DNA of 64,000 bases from Lepidurus packardi (GCA_023053545.1 JAKZAN010000005.1:1488001-1552000); one strand, 5' to 3'. Counted from the stretch's first letter, positions 1-11,790 are shown. Made by a program: numbers and translations. The notes: generated by a model from the sequence alone, not told the origin.

Positions 1-1021
1 CTTGCCTGTTTTTTGGCAGAAATAGTACTACATTTCTGTATATGTCTATGAGATTTTCCTTACCTGGTCGCGTAAGTAGTCACCAGCCACGCAGAGGCAA
101 GATAATCTCACGCAATACTCAACCAAAAAGAAAAGTTCAATAATGGATTGCTTAGAAATGTAACCGGCTACTATATCTTGCGCTGCATAAAAGCCGCCAA
201 CGCAGAGATGGACCAGGGAAGTGCCCATAATTATCGTTAGGGACATGTCGAAGCATTTCTGTAGTTTCTTTGATAGTTCGCAGAGCTGCACGTGGCGTTC
301 GTAGAGCTTCTCCCAAGAAATCAAGATTTCTGTCTGCATAATTTCTTCTAGCAATGTAAACTGGTACCCCAACGCAGTAATCAATAGCGTAATGGTGTAA
401 CCAATGACTCTTGGGTAAACAGACGAAAATACCCATAGCATCCAGACCGCAATATACAAAGTTGTCGACAAATCGAAGTTTATTTCTGTGTTTATGACGA
501 TAACCAGTACTGCGACTCCCACTTGCTGCAGTTATAATCGCTTTACGTAACCGTACTTTAACTCGCCCAAAAAGAAAAAAACTTACTATGATGACTAAGA
601 AAGCTATCGTCAGTTTCTCAGTAATCTTAAACCATTTTCTCAGCTTCAAATCGACAGTAATAAGCTGATTAGAGGCCAATATTACTGCGCGCAACTCATC
701 CAGCTTCAATACTAACACAATATGGAGCACTGTGGTCGCAGTGAAAACAGAGAAATAAGCCAGTACATTACCATAGTGATAAGCACTGGACATTGGTGAT
801 CCCTTGAGAGCGTCATAAATGGTACTGGTAATGCTTACTAAGCCCACTGTTACGTCACACATAAGAATTACTATGGTAAATACTTTGACTCGGAAACCGT
901 AACTTTGCTTAGATAACGGTAAACCAATGATGAAACAAAGGTCCCACCACCAACGCGAGGTGGAAACTAAATCTTGTTTCGGGATTTCTGCCGCAAAAAT
1001 AGTCTTCACTAATCCTCCCAT
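1..1021 (-). CDS. Gustatory receptor (Gr, 7tm_7 type), inverted copy cut by window edge
   Basis: This is a chemoreceptor of the insect/crustacean Gr family, a seven-helix ligand-gated channel of sensory neurons. Exon 1 runs 1021 down to 587 (145 codons, starts MGGLVKTIFAAE), the intron is 586-526 (GTAAGT...CAG), exon 2 runs 525 to 64, and a donor follows at 63. The first bases of exon 3 lie at 5-1, where the window ends. The two exons are the reverse complement of the complete gene at 9813-11252, with coordinates summing to 10834 and no indels. Hydrophobic helices and the segment HVQLCELSKKLQKCF fit the family. The last three exons must lie outside the window, so I cannot say whether this copy is intact. 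Confidence 0.8.
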
Positions 1022-1498
1022 GGCAACAGTTAATATCTGGGTAGTGTACTGTGCTTTGACAAAGGCATCTGTTCAGAGCTGAAGCTCTCAAACGACTACA
1101 GTGAGTCGGACAGAGTTATTACTTTCCGTTCAAGTGGAAACAACCTCTTTACCTTCCGAGTCCACTAAATAATGTAGCTAGTTTGATGAAGTGGCTTGTG
1201 TTTGCTTTAAGCCTGGTTCTCACAGGCTATCCTTGGACTCGCTATCCATGATCAAAGTCCAAAGTCGCACCTTGAGGGCAGGACTGGCTGTCCAAAACTC
1301 GTAATCGCGGGTGATACCAGGCTATCAAATTAGTTCGAATTTGGACTGTGTGATCGCGGGGATCGCATTGTCTGCCTGCATTGCCATTATGGAAAAGGGT
1401 TACAAATTAATTAATTGTTTATTGTACAAAATTATTGTATTAAATTTTAAATGCAGTCTAAAATTAGCCCCCGTCGCAACAGAGCAACCACGTTACAG
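1..1498. repeat. Left arm of ~1.5 kb inverted repeat (Gr locus)
   Basis: This segment is the reverse complement of 9345-10834. The coding part matches without indels. The upstream flank (about 1300-1498) has several substitutions and a 9-base tandem duplication (GATCGCGGGGATCGC here against GATCGC in the other arm). The inner boundary is abrupt, after ...CACGTTACAG at 1498. The outer end is beyond the window. Confidence 0.9.
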
Positions 1499-2149
1499 AA
1501 AGGAATCGAAAACTACCGATAGTCTCGAAGTCGATCAACTGCTCCGCACGCCTTTTTCAGGAAACGGTCATCGCAGAACTGCACTGCGATTTCCATGCAT
1601 GGTTCAACGTCTCAGGTTCGAGACTACGTTCATTAATACGAGCATATCAAGAGGGGTTGTTAACTGTAACAGGTAGGCTACCTTACGCACAAAAACTGTA
1701 GCCCTGGAAGTCGAGACAGGATTACCTCCTACCCTGGCGCTGCGGGCGGAAGGTCAGTCAGTCGCAAAGAAACCGAGTGAGGGTATAGACACTGTTTCAG
1801 CAAAGCTGCAGACAATCAAAGCTACGTGAACGAGTTTCTGCCAGGAAGTTCAGCGTCATTAGCCATGATACGGTCAGTTCCACGCGGCCATGAAGGCTTG
1901 CCAGCAGAATCTGGGGATCCACGGGCGCGAGACATCCCACGCCGCCCCACGGGGTTAGGTCCGTGGGTGCAAAAGTAAAACAGTAAAAAAGTAAAAAAGT
2001 AAAAAAGTCCAGGTAAAAAAGTCGGTAGAGCTATTAGTTGATAAAGATCCAAGTGTAGTACTTAAATCTTGTAGTGGTATGTCCACGAAGATTTTCAGTG
2101 TGTCTTGGAGTGTTGCTACTGAACGCACCCGGAATTCCTGATAATGGGT
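1499..2149. other. Intergenic, no supported gene
   Basis: I see only short, unrelated open frames here. A run of AGTAAAAA repeats lies at about 1970-2015. Nothing resembles a known domain. Confidence 0.5.
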
Positions 2150-2362
2150 CTACATGTTCCCTGGTTCTGCCGCCTTTGTTACGACCCAGTTGCGGGATAG
2201 GTAGCGGCTTACTTCTTGAAGAATTTGCCATAGCTCTGTTGGAGGAATTATGTTTGGTGAAAGTCGTCCTGACGCTATTGTTGACAAGCCCCTGTTCATG
2301 TTATTAACGTTTTGGTGTAACCAAAGTATAATGGTACCAAGGGTATGATAAGCGTTGTCCAA
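2150..2362 (-). pseudogene. Fragment of baculovirus-F-like retroelement env
   Basis: The 70-residue reading contains ASGRLSPNIIPPTELWQIL. It parallels the env of the gypsy element at 26-28 kb, which has IATGRLPKQLIPPIKLIPIL in the equivalent place (GRL, IIPP/LIPP, then IL and a later Leu-rich and Trp motif). No larger frame surrounds it, so it is a decayed relic. The match is short and the call is tentative. Confidence 0.35.
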
Positions 2363-2387
2363 TTTTCGAGCAAAACGAGCCCAAGTT

Positions 2388-2910
2388 CGAACTTGGGGAG
2401 CCCAAGTTCAGTATTGCGTAGAGAAAGGACTATTCACAGCTAGTTCACGACAAAAAGAGAAACCACTTAATTTATTACATCAACAAGCTTATTATTTTAT
2501 ACAATTTTACGAAAGGTCTCTCAAACTTTTTAAAATCATAAGCAAGATTTTTATTCAATCAAATTTTACAATATTGTCTCAATTCTTGAACAATATAGGG
2601 CTATTACCGATAGAGTTCTAACTTTTGGGAACCCGAGTTCGGTATTGTGTAGAAAAAGCCCCTTCTCATAGCATGTTCACAGCACAAAGATAAACCACTT
2701 AATTTATTACATCAACAGGTTAAGTGTGCTATTAAATCTTATAAAAACTCGCTCAAAACATGACGCTTATGGGGAATTCTTGAGCTATATGTTTACCCAA
2801 TAGTTCGAACTTATGCTGGGTAGCTCAAGTTCAGTATTATGTAGAGAGAGCACTTTTTCCATCGCATTTTCAGAACAAAAAGAAACCAGTTAATTAATTT
2901 CATCAAGTTT
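2388..2910. repeat. Three diverged direct repeats of a ~105 bp module
   Basis: Copies lie at about 2388-2487, 2615-2720 and 2803-2910. Each has a CCAAGTTC/CCGAGTTC box, then (C/G)GTATT-TGTAGA-A(A/G), a spacer, then AAACCACTTAATTTATTACATCAACA or a variant. Spacing is about 190-230 bp. The box GAACTTGGG recurs at 3499-3560 in alternating orientation. No coding function is seen. Confidence 0.75.
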
Positions 2911-3605
2911 ATTATTCTATCATATGTATCGATTTTATTTAATACGCGAATACAAAGAGACCGAGCAACGCGGTCTCCTTTTCTTAACAACAAAAAAGTT
3001 TATTGACATTTTATTCACTATTTTAACTGCATGAACAATACATGAAACGCAACGGTGTAATCACTAAGAAAGGGTTACATTCACAAGTACAAACTTGAAT
3101 AGAAAGTAGGAGATTTGACACAACGAAGGTCTATGTTTGGATGTCGAATGAGAAGTTTTAAGCATCCTTCGATTTCTATGAAATATATAAATACAAAATA
3201 GATTTAAAATGAATCGGTGTCTGTCTAAGTTAAGTAACGTCACATAAGTTCACTAAATCTTTTCCGTTAAAAGAGATACCATTTGTTTATATTTTTGTTC
3301 ACGGGTTGAATAAACAAAGAATAACAATTTTAATAAGCTTTATATTGGAGAGAAAATACAATTAACAGCGACTCCAACGGATCATGTTTGCAAGTAGATA
3401 AAGTCACACCCAAAGCTACACCCTTCTTTTGGAAAATGCCACGCCTCTGCAAAATGTGTCACGTCAAATATAAAGTTCATACTTTTAAGCATCGAACTTG
3501 GGCAGATGCCCAAGTACGAACTTGGGCTGCCCGAGCTCGAACTCGGGCAGATATCGAACTTGGGTCGCAACATTCCTACTGCTAACCTAACACCGGTGTT
3601 GAGTT
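2911..3605. other. AT-rich intergenic stretch
   Basis: No gene is supported. The only structure is a cluster of GAACTTGGGC / GCCCAAGT boxes at 3499-3563 that can fold on itself. It uses the same box as the direct repeats at 2388-2910. Confidence 0.5.
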
Positions 3606-3689
3606 CAGGGTTGCCAGATTTTTTTTTAGTCAGCAAACCTAAGTAACCTACAAAACAAACCAAAAATAAACCATATTCTGGATTTTTCT

Positions 3690-4000
<311 letters not shown>

Positions 4001-4204
4001 GTTTCCAAACGTTTTCAGATTTGTGATATTCTGTTACCCATCTAAGTGGAACCCACTGGTTTTAATCTAATTTATACTTTTATAGTGTAACCTAATAAAA
4101 TTAAATTTACAGCAAAGCCAATCACCACCGTACAGGGAGTGGATATAGGGGTTCAATCCCCCCCTGAATTTTTTATTTTAGAATGTAGACTTTATAATGG
4201 GAAC

Positions 4205-4450
4205 AAAACACCCCCGAAAACAAAATCTAACCTAACTAAAAAAATCTACATCTAACCTAACCTACCCTAACTAGACCTAACCAAACTGGCCTAGCTTTTA
4301 CATTGATTTCCCTATGGTTTGCATAAGCGCGCCTGGGTTAAATGCGTTAAAATTTGTTAAAATATGTTAAATTAGGTTAGGTCTAGTTAGGTTTAGTAGG
4401 TTAGATTAGTTTCAGTTAGGTTAGGGTAGGTTTGGTTATGTTAGGACAGG
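4205..4450. repeat. Telomere-like CCTAA / TTAGG units, head to head
   Basis: Degenerate CTAACCT units run at 4208-4295. After a ~75 bp spacer they continue as TTAGGT units at 4371-4445, in the opposite orientation. The unit matches the arthropod telomere repeat TTAGG, but the array is imperfect and lies inside the TIR element. Confidence 0.7.
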
Positions 4451-5181
4451 AAAACTAGGAATCGAGGGGGTATAACCCAATAGTACCAGAACACATTCAA
4501 GTTAGTATAAACATGACAGGTAGGACGCACCACGGGATAAACCATGGAAAAAGAAACCAAAGACAAATGTATTAATATTATAAAGAATAAGAGTACTTAC
4601 CAGCAGAACGGAGTTCAGAAGTCACAGAATAATTATAGGCACCCAACAAAAACAATGATTTGACGGTAACTAAAAGGAAGCGGGGAAAACACGTGCGTCA
4701 AAACAAGTGTAAACACTAAAGGACGCAGCTAAAGGACGCATATCGCATATCGGGATAAGTCGCGATCATAGAGTAGGTCGCGATATAGCCTACCGGGGAA
4801 GCCAATCATCCATAGAAAACTAAAGGAAGCGCGAAATACAAATACAAGGGGGAAAATTCTATAAAAATACTTAGTTGCCAAAACTAATTTACTGAAACTT
4901 GTACTAAATTCGAGAGATTATTGTGTAGTTTCAAATGAACCGGTGTCTAGTCATTGAAACAAACCATAAAAAAAACAATAAACCAAGTGAAATTTCCGTA
5001 AACCAAAGTCGTTCAAAACAAACCATTTTTCCCTTTTTTGGTTTGGAAAACCACCATCTGGCAACCCTGCTGTGAATGATTCGAATCCGCGTATCCCACA
5101 ATCGTCACTAGTTCGCTTCCATTGCAATGAATGTCCTTGTTGGGAAATTCTTCGATGTAGGTAGAATTTAGGAGAAATTCT

Positions 5182-6160
5182 TCAACACCTCTCTACATAC
5201 TCCTCATAAGGAGTATGTAGAGAGGTGTTGCGATTCCTGGCTTGAACAGACGGCAGCGTGCAATTGCCATTGGAATGCAAAACCTGGCCAGTTGGACAAC
5301 ATTTCTGGATTGATACTTTGAATTGTAAACAAGCAACTACTACAGCGCTTTCGATAACGCTGTCAAAATCAAAGCAAAACTTGTGGGTACTGAGGGAGAT
5401 GTTTTGTGACATTTCGTGTCGAATCAGTTGTCCCTCTGCGAAGGTAAAATTGTCCTTGTTAATTGTAAAAATGTGCCTTTCAGTATAATCTGGGCAGTTG
5501 TTGCCGTAAATGATTTCGATGCTTTCCGGATCAGAAGAGGTGAAACTGCGTAGTACCTTTTCGATAGTAACAGCTTGTTCGTCATCTTGATTTTCATCTG
5601 CAATGAATTGATTGAATTTGCATAAAGAATACACATCTCCATCAAACGTGAAACCCATAGGACAACACTTGCGGTAACAATTTGTTGTATTGCATTGTGT
5701 TGGCGTATTGTGTTGAGTGTATTCAAGTTGGGATTGACAGACTAAAGCGCGCGTTTTGCCTAAAATGAATATAATTTAATTTAAAGTGAACTGTAGTATG
5801 GGATTGGAGTTTTACCCTCTCGTATGGGTCACTTTGAAAGTCCTTGTCTATGCAGTACTCGGAAATAGGGATTGGATTGTCTCCGTCGTGGACCAGTAGG
5901 TAGGAATGTCCCATGTCGTCGATACCAATGTGATCATATTCCATTTGAATAAGCTCCGTTGCGCAAGTAAGGTTTAAGGACGATAATCCGTTCGGCTGCT
6001 CGCTTGGGGCGGTTTCGGCGTGATGGCCTGGAACACATTTGAACTCTGGCTCAAGCTCGAGGACCTCGTTTGAAGCGCAACAACTTACAGCTTCTGTTGT
6101 AGAGTCACTTGCTAACACTCGGGTCACTAATAAAATAGAGATTAGTGTAAACCAGTCCAT
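5182..6160 (-). CDS. Methuselah-like receptor ectodomain protein, 7TM part absent
   Basis: The product looks like a secreted or receptor ectodomain of the Methuselah/adhesion-like class. Exon 1 starts at 6160 (MDWFTLISILLVTRVLAS, a convincing signal peptide), and exon 2 covers about 5759-5182. Exon 2 carries the paired-cysteine motifs of this family: CYRKCCPMGF near its start and QKCCPTGQVLHSNGNC near its end. The obvious donor (GTAAAA at 5815) and acceptor (AG at 5760) are out of phase by two bases. A weaker donor (GTGACC at 5832) would restore the frame, so either that donor is used or the gene is damaged. No seven-helix domain follows, because the frame ends inside the palindrome at 5183-5230. 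It could be a truncated receptor or a genuine soluble paralogue. Confidence 0.55.
5183..5230. repeat. Perfect 22 bp palindrome with 4 nt loop
   Basis: CAACACCTCTCTACATACTCCT at 5183-5204 is followed by CATA and then by its exact reverse complement at 5209-5230. The palindrome forms the 3' end of the Methuselah-like reading frame on the minus strand and supplies its last codons. Confidence 0.95.
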
Positions 6161-6377
6161 CCTCCTTTCGGAATCTTCTTTTCTTAGAACTTGAGACAGA
6201 AAATAGAACTGATTACAGCCCCGAAATCAGCCTATATCACCAAGTCCTTGAGTATACACGAGCTTCACTCGACCAAAATGCTTTTCAACTGAACTGCCTC
6301 TGTAGGACGTTTATAATGTTACAAGGGTCGAGAAAACCCACTAGTTCCCGTCTTTGCCAGCAACTGGTTTTTGGTCA

Positions 6378-6563
6378 TTAAAATGCAAGATGAACCCCGG
6401 ATCCAAACTCGCATGGCAACGTTTTCGAAGCTTTGCCACCGAGGAAAAGGTCTCTGCGTACACTTTCAAAACTTCCCCGCACAATAGATTTCTTCAGGAT
6501 CTGTCCTTGGGAGACTCGAGTTAATCTATAGGTATTGGTATAAGTATTTACTGTATCATACAT
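6378..6563 (-). pseudogene. LINE ORF1 fragment, inverted relative to 7130-7260
   Basis: The reading RVSQGQILKKSIVRGSFE and the DNA around it (6460-6563) are the reverse complement of 7130-7255, with mismatches and small indels (CTCGAGTCTCCCAAGGACAG is shared). It is a detached piece of the same retrotransposon 5' region facing the other way. Confidence 0.55.
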
Positions 6564-7129
6564 CTATACATTGCAAAAGTCCCTTACTGACAGCTGTAAT
6601 GACACAAGTCATTGCCACTACGTACGTCGTGTTAATTATGTTAGCCTATATTTCCTATCCGGTGCAACTTGTTGCTATGCGCACTCGCGCAAGTATACAT
6701 GACTAATAAATGAATGGTCCCAGACAAAAAGGGTTGCGGAAAGAGAGCAGAGTTCATTACAGGTGGGTTCGAATTTTGAGTTCCGCAAACAGATGGCCAA
6801 GTCCATGTATCTAGGAAGTCACGTGACCTTGAAGCATTTTGTCTCTACCCTTTTTCAAAAAAGAAAATGGACATTGGGATTGAAAACCACTGATGCCTGG
6901 CTTTGATAGGTTTATGTAGACTAAAGAGTTTTCCTGGCTTTAGCAGTACACTAAAGGGTTGGCTTTTAATTGATTTGCGTATTAAGGTAGGATCGATGGG
7001 AAGAAAGAACAGAATGTGAACCTTGTTTCACAGGTGGGATTAAAATAATAGTAGAAACAGATAGAATACCTAAGAGAGTTTGGTTTAGAACCAAATTCTG
7101 GGCAGGAGCTGCAGTGAATACTTATACTT
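6564..7129. other. Spacer between inverted LINE pieces
   Basis: No gene or clear repeat is seen. Confidence 0.4.
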
Positions 7130-7991
7130 ATGATACAGTGAATAATTATACTTGTATGATACAGTCAATACTTGTACGACTACCTAAAGATTAACTCGAG
7201 TCTCCCAAGGACAGATCCTGTAATAAATCTATTGTGCGGGAAAGTTTTGAACGGCACATTGCCATCCTATTTGAACTTAGGATACCTAAACATAAAAGTT
7301 CATCACTTTTACCAAGACCCATCAGATGTTATAAGTGTCAAAGATTTGGCTCTATCAGCTCTGTTTGACATATCAGATTTGACAAATCAGCTCTGTCTGT
7401 AAGGCGAGAGATAGATGTGCGCACTGTGGTGGAGAACACGCCACGACAATCTGCGAAAACAAGAAAGAGGGAAAGGAGCCAACATGTGCAAACTGTAATA
7501 AGCAACATACTGCAGCGGATAGGAACTGCGAGTTTTTGAAACGAGCCAAAGGGAACCAAACTCAGGCAAACCGAAAAGCGGACACATCAGGTGATCAGGC
7601 CATAAAACGTAACGAGGTAGAACACATTGAAAAGAATCAAATATCGGTTAATAACATCAGGGCAGGAGAAATCGCAGAAAAAGAAGAAGACAGAACAGTT
7701 CAAGAACTCATGGAAAAAGCGAAAGAAAACTTTAGTAGTAGCGAAACAAAGCTACAGTGAGGTATTACAAGGTCAGAAAAAGGAACAAGAGAGACAAACA
7801 AATCGAGAGGAAAGGCAACAAGACGAAGAGAAGCCAGAAGATGAAAAAGAGACAACTGATTTGGGGATCTGGGTAGGAGGATTGGTCAGAAAAGGAATTT
7901 CAGTAGTTTTGACAGGAGGGAAATGGGAAGAAATCTGCAAGGAAGTAAACAATGTTATTAGGAATGGAAACTTTATACAACAAATAGTAAC
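7130..7991 (+). pseudogene. Non-LTR retrotransposon ORF1 (gag-like, zinc knuckles), broken
   Basis: Different frames give pieces of a LINE gag: RPIRCYKCQRFG near 7320-7355, then CAHCGGEHATTIC and CANCNKQHTAADRNC at about 7415-7535. These are consecutive CCHC knuckles. A basic/acidic Glu-Lys-rich tail with a hydrophobic patch (ISVVLTGGKWEEICKEV) runs to 7990. A short internal duplication (GATTTGGCTCTATCAG / GATTTGACAAATCAG at 7342-7392) breaks the first knuckle. The frame changes several times, so this copy is dead. It precedes the endonuclease piece as in Jockey/R1/I-type elements. Confidence 0.7.
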
Positions 7992-8385
7992 ATGGATTGC
8001 GAGGGCATAAACATTTTAGCTTGGAATGCCAGGAGCATAAGGGCCAACGTAGATTCTTTAACAGCCTATTTAAGTGATTTAAAAAAGAGAATAGATGTTA
8101 TTTTTATTTGTGAAACATGGCTAAAAGAAGGGGTGACAATTAATTTAAGAGGTTACGAGGAATATAGAGTAGACCGAAAAGGAGACAGAGGGGGAGGAGT
8201 ACTATTCTGGGTTAAAGAAGGTATTCAGTGGGAGAAAATAAATATGAAAAGATACAATAACGGGGCCTTAGAATTTATAGGAATAAAAGTAGTGGGAAAA
8301 GGAAAGAAGCTTTATTTAGCTGTGCTATACCTACAGGAAAAAGATAAAGAACACCGAATCACAATAGCAGAATATCAATATTATA
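7992..8385 (+). pseudogene. LINE ORF2, apurinic-type endonuclease N-terminus only
   Basis: ATG at 7992 opens a frame with NILAWNARSIRANVDSL, DVIFICETWLK and RGGGVLFWVKEG. These are the first blocks of the exonuclease-endonuclease-phosphatase fold that nicks target DNA in Jockey-superfamily LINEs (Asn in WNAR, Glu in CETWL). At about 8385 it abuts an oppositely oriented reverse-transcriptase piece, so the catalytic C-terminal half is missing. Confidence 0.75.
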
Positions 8386-9344
8386 TGGGACAAATTGGGG
8401 ATTCTTTGGGGAGGATTTGGATTGGGTCCCAAATCAAAGGGCATCTTTTCGGGGGCCGTTTATTTGAGAAATGTATGAGTTCGGTTTTTTCTCTTGAAAA
8501 CCTTAGATGAAGTTGTTTTCCCCATTTCTCCAGAGCCGTGATATTGTTCGAGATCAGGTTGACATTGTTCTCGCTGGAGCGACCTGACACGGGGATGAGG
8601 AAATTCTTCGGCAAAGATCTGCGTACGAGTTTTCTTTCTTTGAAGGACACCGAAGGATTTGTTAACGTAGATTAAGAAGAGAGTCGGAGAGAGAGGGGAA
8701 CCTTGCGGTACACCTTTCGTTTAGTGTGAGAACTGGACTGGACTTTGTTTTTCATTGAACCTATGCCGTTCGGTTTTCAAGGAAGCTTTTGGTCCAAAGT
8801 ACTCATTTTTGTTTGGGTGTTGATCTTACAGAGTTCTTTAATTAACTTAGTGTGGCATACATGATCGAAAGCGATGGCATCCGTACATCCAATAATAGGG
8901 CTGTGTGAATTTTTCCTTTGTCGAAACTTGTCAGGATTGCGTTGCTTAGTTCGATTTGAGCATCGGTAGTTGATTGATTGGGTGTAAAAATCCCCATTGA
9001 ATATCGGAGAGTATGTTTTCGTTGTCTAGGAATGTTTTCAGTCGATTGGAAATAGCTTTTCTAGGATTTTGCTCCAAATCGGTAGAACGTTATTTTGAGG
9101 AATGTTTTTAATGGATGAATAGTCCGTTTTGTTCGGCTTAGGTAGTGGTGGGACCTTTGCTGCTTTCCATGATTGAGGATAATGTCCCAGGGTAAAGGAC
9201 GCGTTGTAAATGTGTAGCACTGTCTTGCCAATTGCTCTCCAGAGAGTTCATTTAAGACTTTGGCTTGAATTGAGTCCACTCCTGGGGATTTAAAAGGTTT
9301 TAGGCTCTGTAGAATTTCTAGTATTTCTCCGGAGGAAAAGTTTG
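8386..9344 (-). pseudogene. LINE reverse transcriptase fragment, frameshifted
   Basis: On the minus strand, from 9344 downwards, several frames spell a LINE RT: LQSLKPFKSPGVDSIQ, then LHIYNASFTLGHYPQSWKAAK and PLPKPNKTDYSSIKN, then a VPQGSPLSPTLFLIYVN-like block near 8690, then KTELIHFSNKR near 8480. At least three frame changes are needed. It converges tail to tail with the endonuclease piece at 8385 and ends at the border of the Gr inverted repeat (9345). The closest relative in this window is the LINE inside nad3 (KTELIHFSRKR). Confidence 0.75.
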
Positions 9345-10834
9345 CTGTAACGTGGTTGCTCTGTTGCGACGGGGGCTAATTTTAGACTGCATATAAAATG
9401 TAATACCATAATTTTGTACAATATACAATTAATTAATTTGTAACACCTTGCCGTAATGGCAATGCAGGCAGACAATGCGATCACGCAGTCCAAATTCGAA
9501 CTAATTTGATAGCCTGCTATCACCCGCGATTACGAGTTTTGGACAGCCAGTCCTGCCCTCAAGGTGCGACTTTGGACTTTGATCATGGATAGCGAGTCCA
9601 AGGATAGCCTGTGAGAACCAGGCTTAAAGCAAACACAAGCCACTTCATCAAACTAGCTACATTATTTAGTGGACTCGGAAGGTAAAGAGGTTGTTTCCAC
9701 TTGAACGGAAAGTAATAACTCTGTCCGACTCACTGTAGTCGTTTGAGCGCTTCAGCTCTGAACAGATGCCTTTGTCAAAGCACAGTACACTACCCAGATA
9801 TTAACTGTTGCCATGGGAGGATTAGTGAAGACTATTTTTGCGGCAGAAATCCCGAAACAAGATTTAGTTTCCACCTCGCGTTGGTGGTGGGACCTTTGTT
9901 TCATCATTGGTTTACCGTTATCTAAGCAAAGTTACGGTTTCCGAGTCAAAGTATTTACCATAGTAATTCTTATGTGTGACGTAACAGTGGGCTTAGTAAG
10001 CATTACCAGTACCATTTATGACGCTCTCAAGGGATCACCAATGTCCAGTGCTTATCACTATGGTAATGTACTGGCTTATTTCTCTGTTTTCACTGCGACC
10101 ACAGTGCTCCATATTGTGTTAGTATTGAAGCTGGATGAGTTGCGCGCAGTAATATTGGCCTCTAATCAGCTTATTACTGTCGATTTGAAGCTGAGAAAAT
10201 GGTTTAAGATTACTGAGAAACTGACGATAGCTTTCTTAGTCATCATAGTAAGTTTTTTTCTTTTTGGGCGAGTTAAAGTACGGTTACGTAAAGCGATTAT
10301 AACTGCAGCAAGTGGGAGTCGCAGTACTGGTTATCGTCATAAACACAGAAATAAACTTCGATTTGTCGACAACTTTGTATATTGCGGTCTGGATGCTATG
10401 GGTATTTTCGTCTGTTTACCCAAGAGTCATTGGTTACACCATTACGCTATTGATTACTGCGTTGGGGTACCAGTTTACATTGCTAGAAGAAATTATGCAG
10501 ACAGAAATCTTGATTTCTTGGGAGAAGCTCTACGAACGCCACGTGCAGCTCTGCGAACTATCAAAGAAACTACAGAAATGCTTCGACATGTCCCTAACGA
10601 TAATTATGGGCACTTCCCTGGTCCATCTCTGCGTTGGCGGCTTTTATGCAGCGCAAGATATAGTAGCCGGTTACATTTCTAAGCAATCCATTATTGAACT
10701 TTTCTTTTTGGTTGAGTATTGCGTGAGATTATCTTGCCTCTGCGTGGCTGGTGACTACTTACGCGACCAGGTAAGGAAAATCTCATAGACATATACAGAA
10801 ATGTAGTACTATTTCTGCCAAAAAACAGGCAAGT
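9345..10834. repeat. Right arm of Gr inverted repeat
   Basis: Reverse complement of 1-1498. It begins CTGTAACGTGG at 9345, directly after the LINE RT fragment. It contains the Gr upstream region, exons 1-2 and the start of exon 3. Homology may continue beyond 10834, but the partner sequence lies outside the window. Confidence 0.9.
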
Positions 10835-11252
10835 TCTTTGGCATTGCAACTGGCGAAAGTTGACTTGAAAGTCCTTCACATCGCTCACAGTAAAGTGGTA
10901 ATGTAACTTAATTTCTTAATATTACTTCGGGTACGAGCAATAAGATCGCTCCAAATTTTTGCAGATCGTCCCAAGTTTCGCAAGGAACGTTCGCAACCTG
11001 GAACCCCTAACTTCATTTTCGGTTTATGGCTTCTGTCATTTGAACAAATCCTTACTTTTAACGGTAAAAAACAGTGGAAGAAATATTTATATATATATAA
11101 CATAATTATTATTAATATTATTGTCTTTCTAGTTCCTGGCAGCCTTCATGACCTATTTTTTGCTCTTATGCCAAGTACAAGCCACGGAGAAAAACTCAAG
11201 TCACCAGTTCTGCAACTCTACAGTCTTTTGCGGTAATTTAAAGACCAAGTAA
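9813..11252 (+). CDS. Gustatory receptor (Gr), complete five-exon gene
   Basis: A Gr-family chemoreceptor of about 394 residues, the usual family length. Exons are 9813-10247, 10309-10770, 10829-10897, 10965-11063 and 11133-11252 (TAA). Every intron has GT-AG ends and is phase 0: 61, 58, 67 and 69 bp. Phase-0 introns near the C terminus are typical of arthropod Grs. The N-terminal RWWWDLCFIIGLPL opens the helix array. Exon 4 gives FSVYGFCHLNKSLLLT, which matches the family signature TYhhhhhQF-preceding helix block (GFF-LNRSLL type). Exon 5 gives the last helix FLAAFMTYFLLLCQ and a short extracellular tail. Start chosen: ATG at 9813 (CCATGG context). This is the intact partner of the inverted copy at 1-1021. 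Confidence 0.85.
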
Positions 11253-11790
11253 CAGTAAATCGCAGTCATATTTCTGCAGTAACATAAGAAGTCAGATTTC
11301 AGCAGTATTTTATTTATAATGAGTAATAATACAGATAAAAACTATATACAAATAATACAGATACAAATTTCTTACAGTAACACGCTATTACTTCGCAGAT
11401 TTCCCGTCGTTAAAATTTCTTCTAATTAAATAAATTTAAGCTGCAATTAGTTAATTAAACGTGCTAATAATTTAGCAGTGCCACTTAGGTCACACAGATC
11501 AATACAAAAGGCGACCATAGTGTCCAATCATTCTACGAGTCCACTACTTGTGCTCATCATTTCTGCATGTAAACAACTATTTGAGAAACACTGAAGTTAT
11601 GCCTGTTTGAGAGGCCCAAACTATTATCCTAACTGAACTTTGACGGAAATTCGCTCTTAATTTTGGACAGGAGCCATTCGTCCTCTTCCACTATAAGGAG
11701 TAGAGTAAAACTCACGTTGGCTGGGGTCTTGTCCAAGTCTTCAGTTGGAGCAATTGGTCTTTTACAGGGGGTAAAGCAGAAATTTGTGGT
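11253..11790. other. Spacer between Gr gene and Gr pseudogene
   Basis: AT-rich with no supported gene. It separates two tandem same-strand Gr paralogues. Confidence 0.5.

Noticed and set aside
1311..1676. 121-residue open frame on the + strand
   Set aside because: It lies upstream of the Gr copy and across the inverted-repeat border, shows no domain, and its first part is not conserved in the other arm.
4110..4160. GGTTCAATCCC, resembling a tRNA/SINE B box
   Set aside because: One base short of the B box, no A box at proper distance, no cloverleaf.
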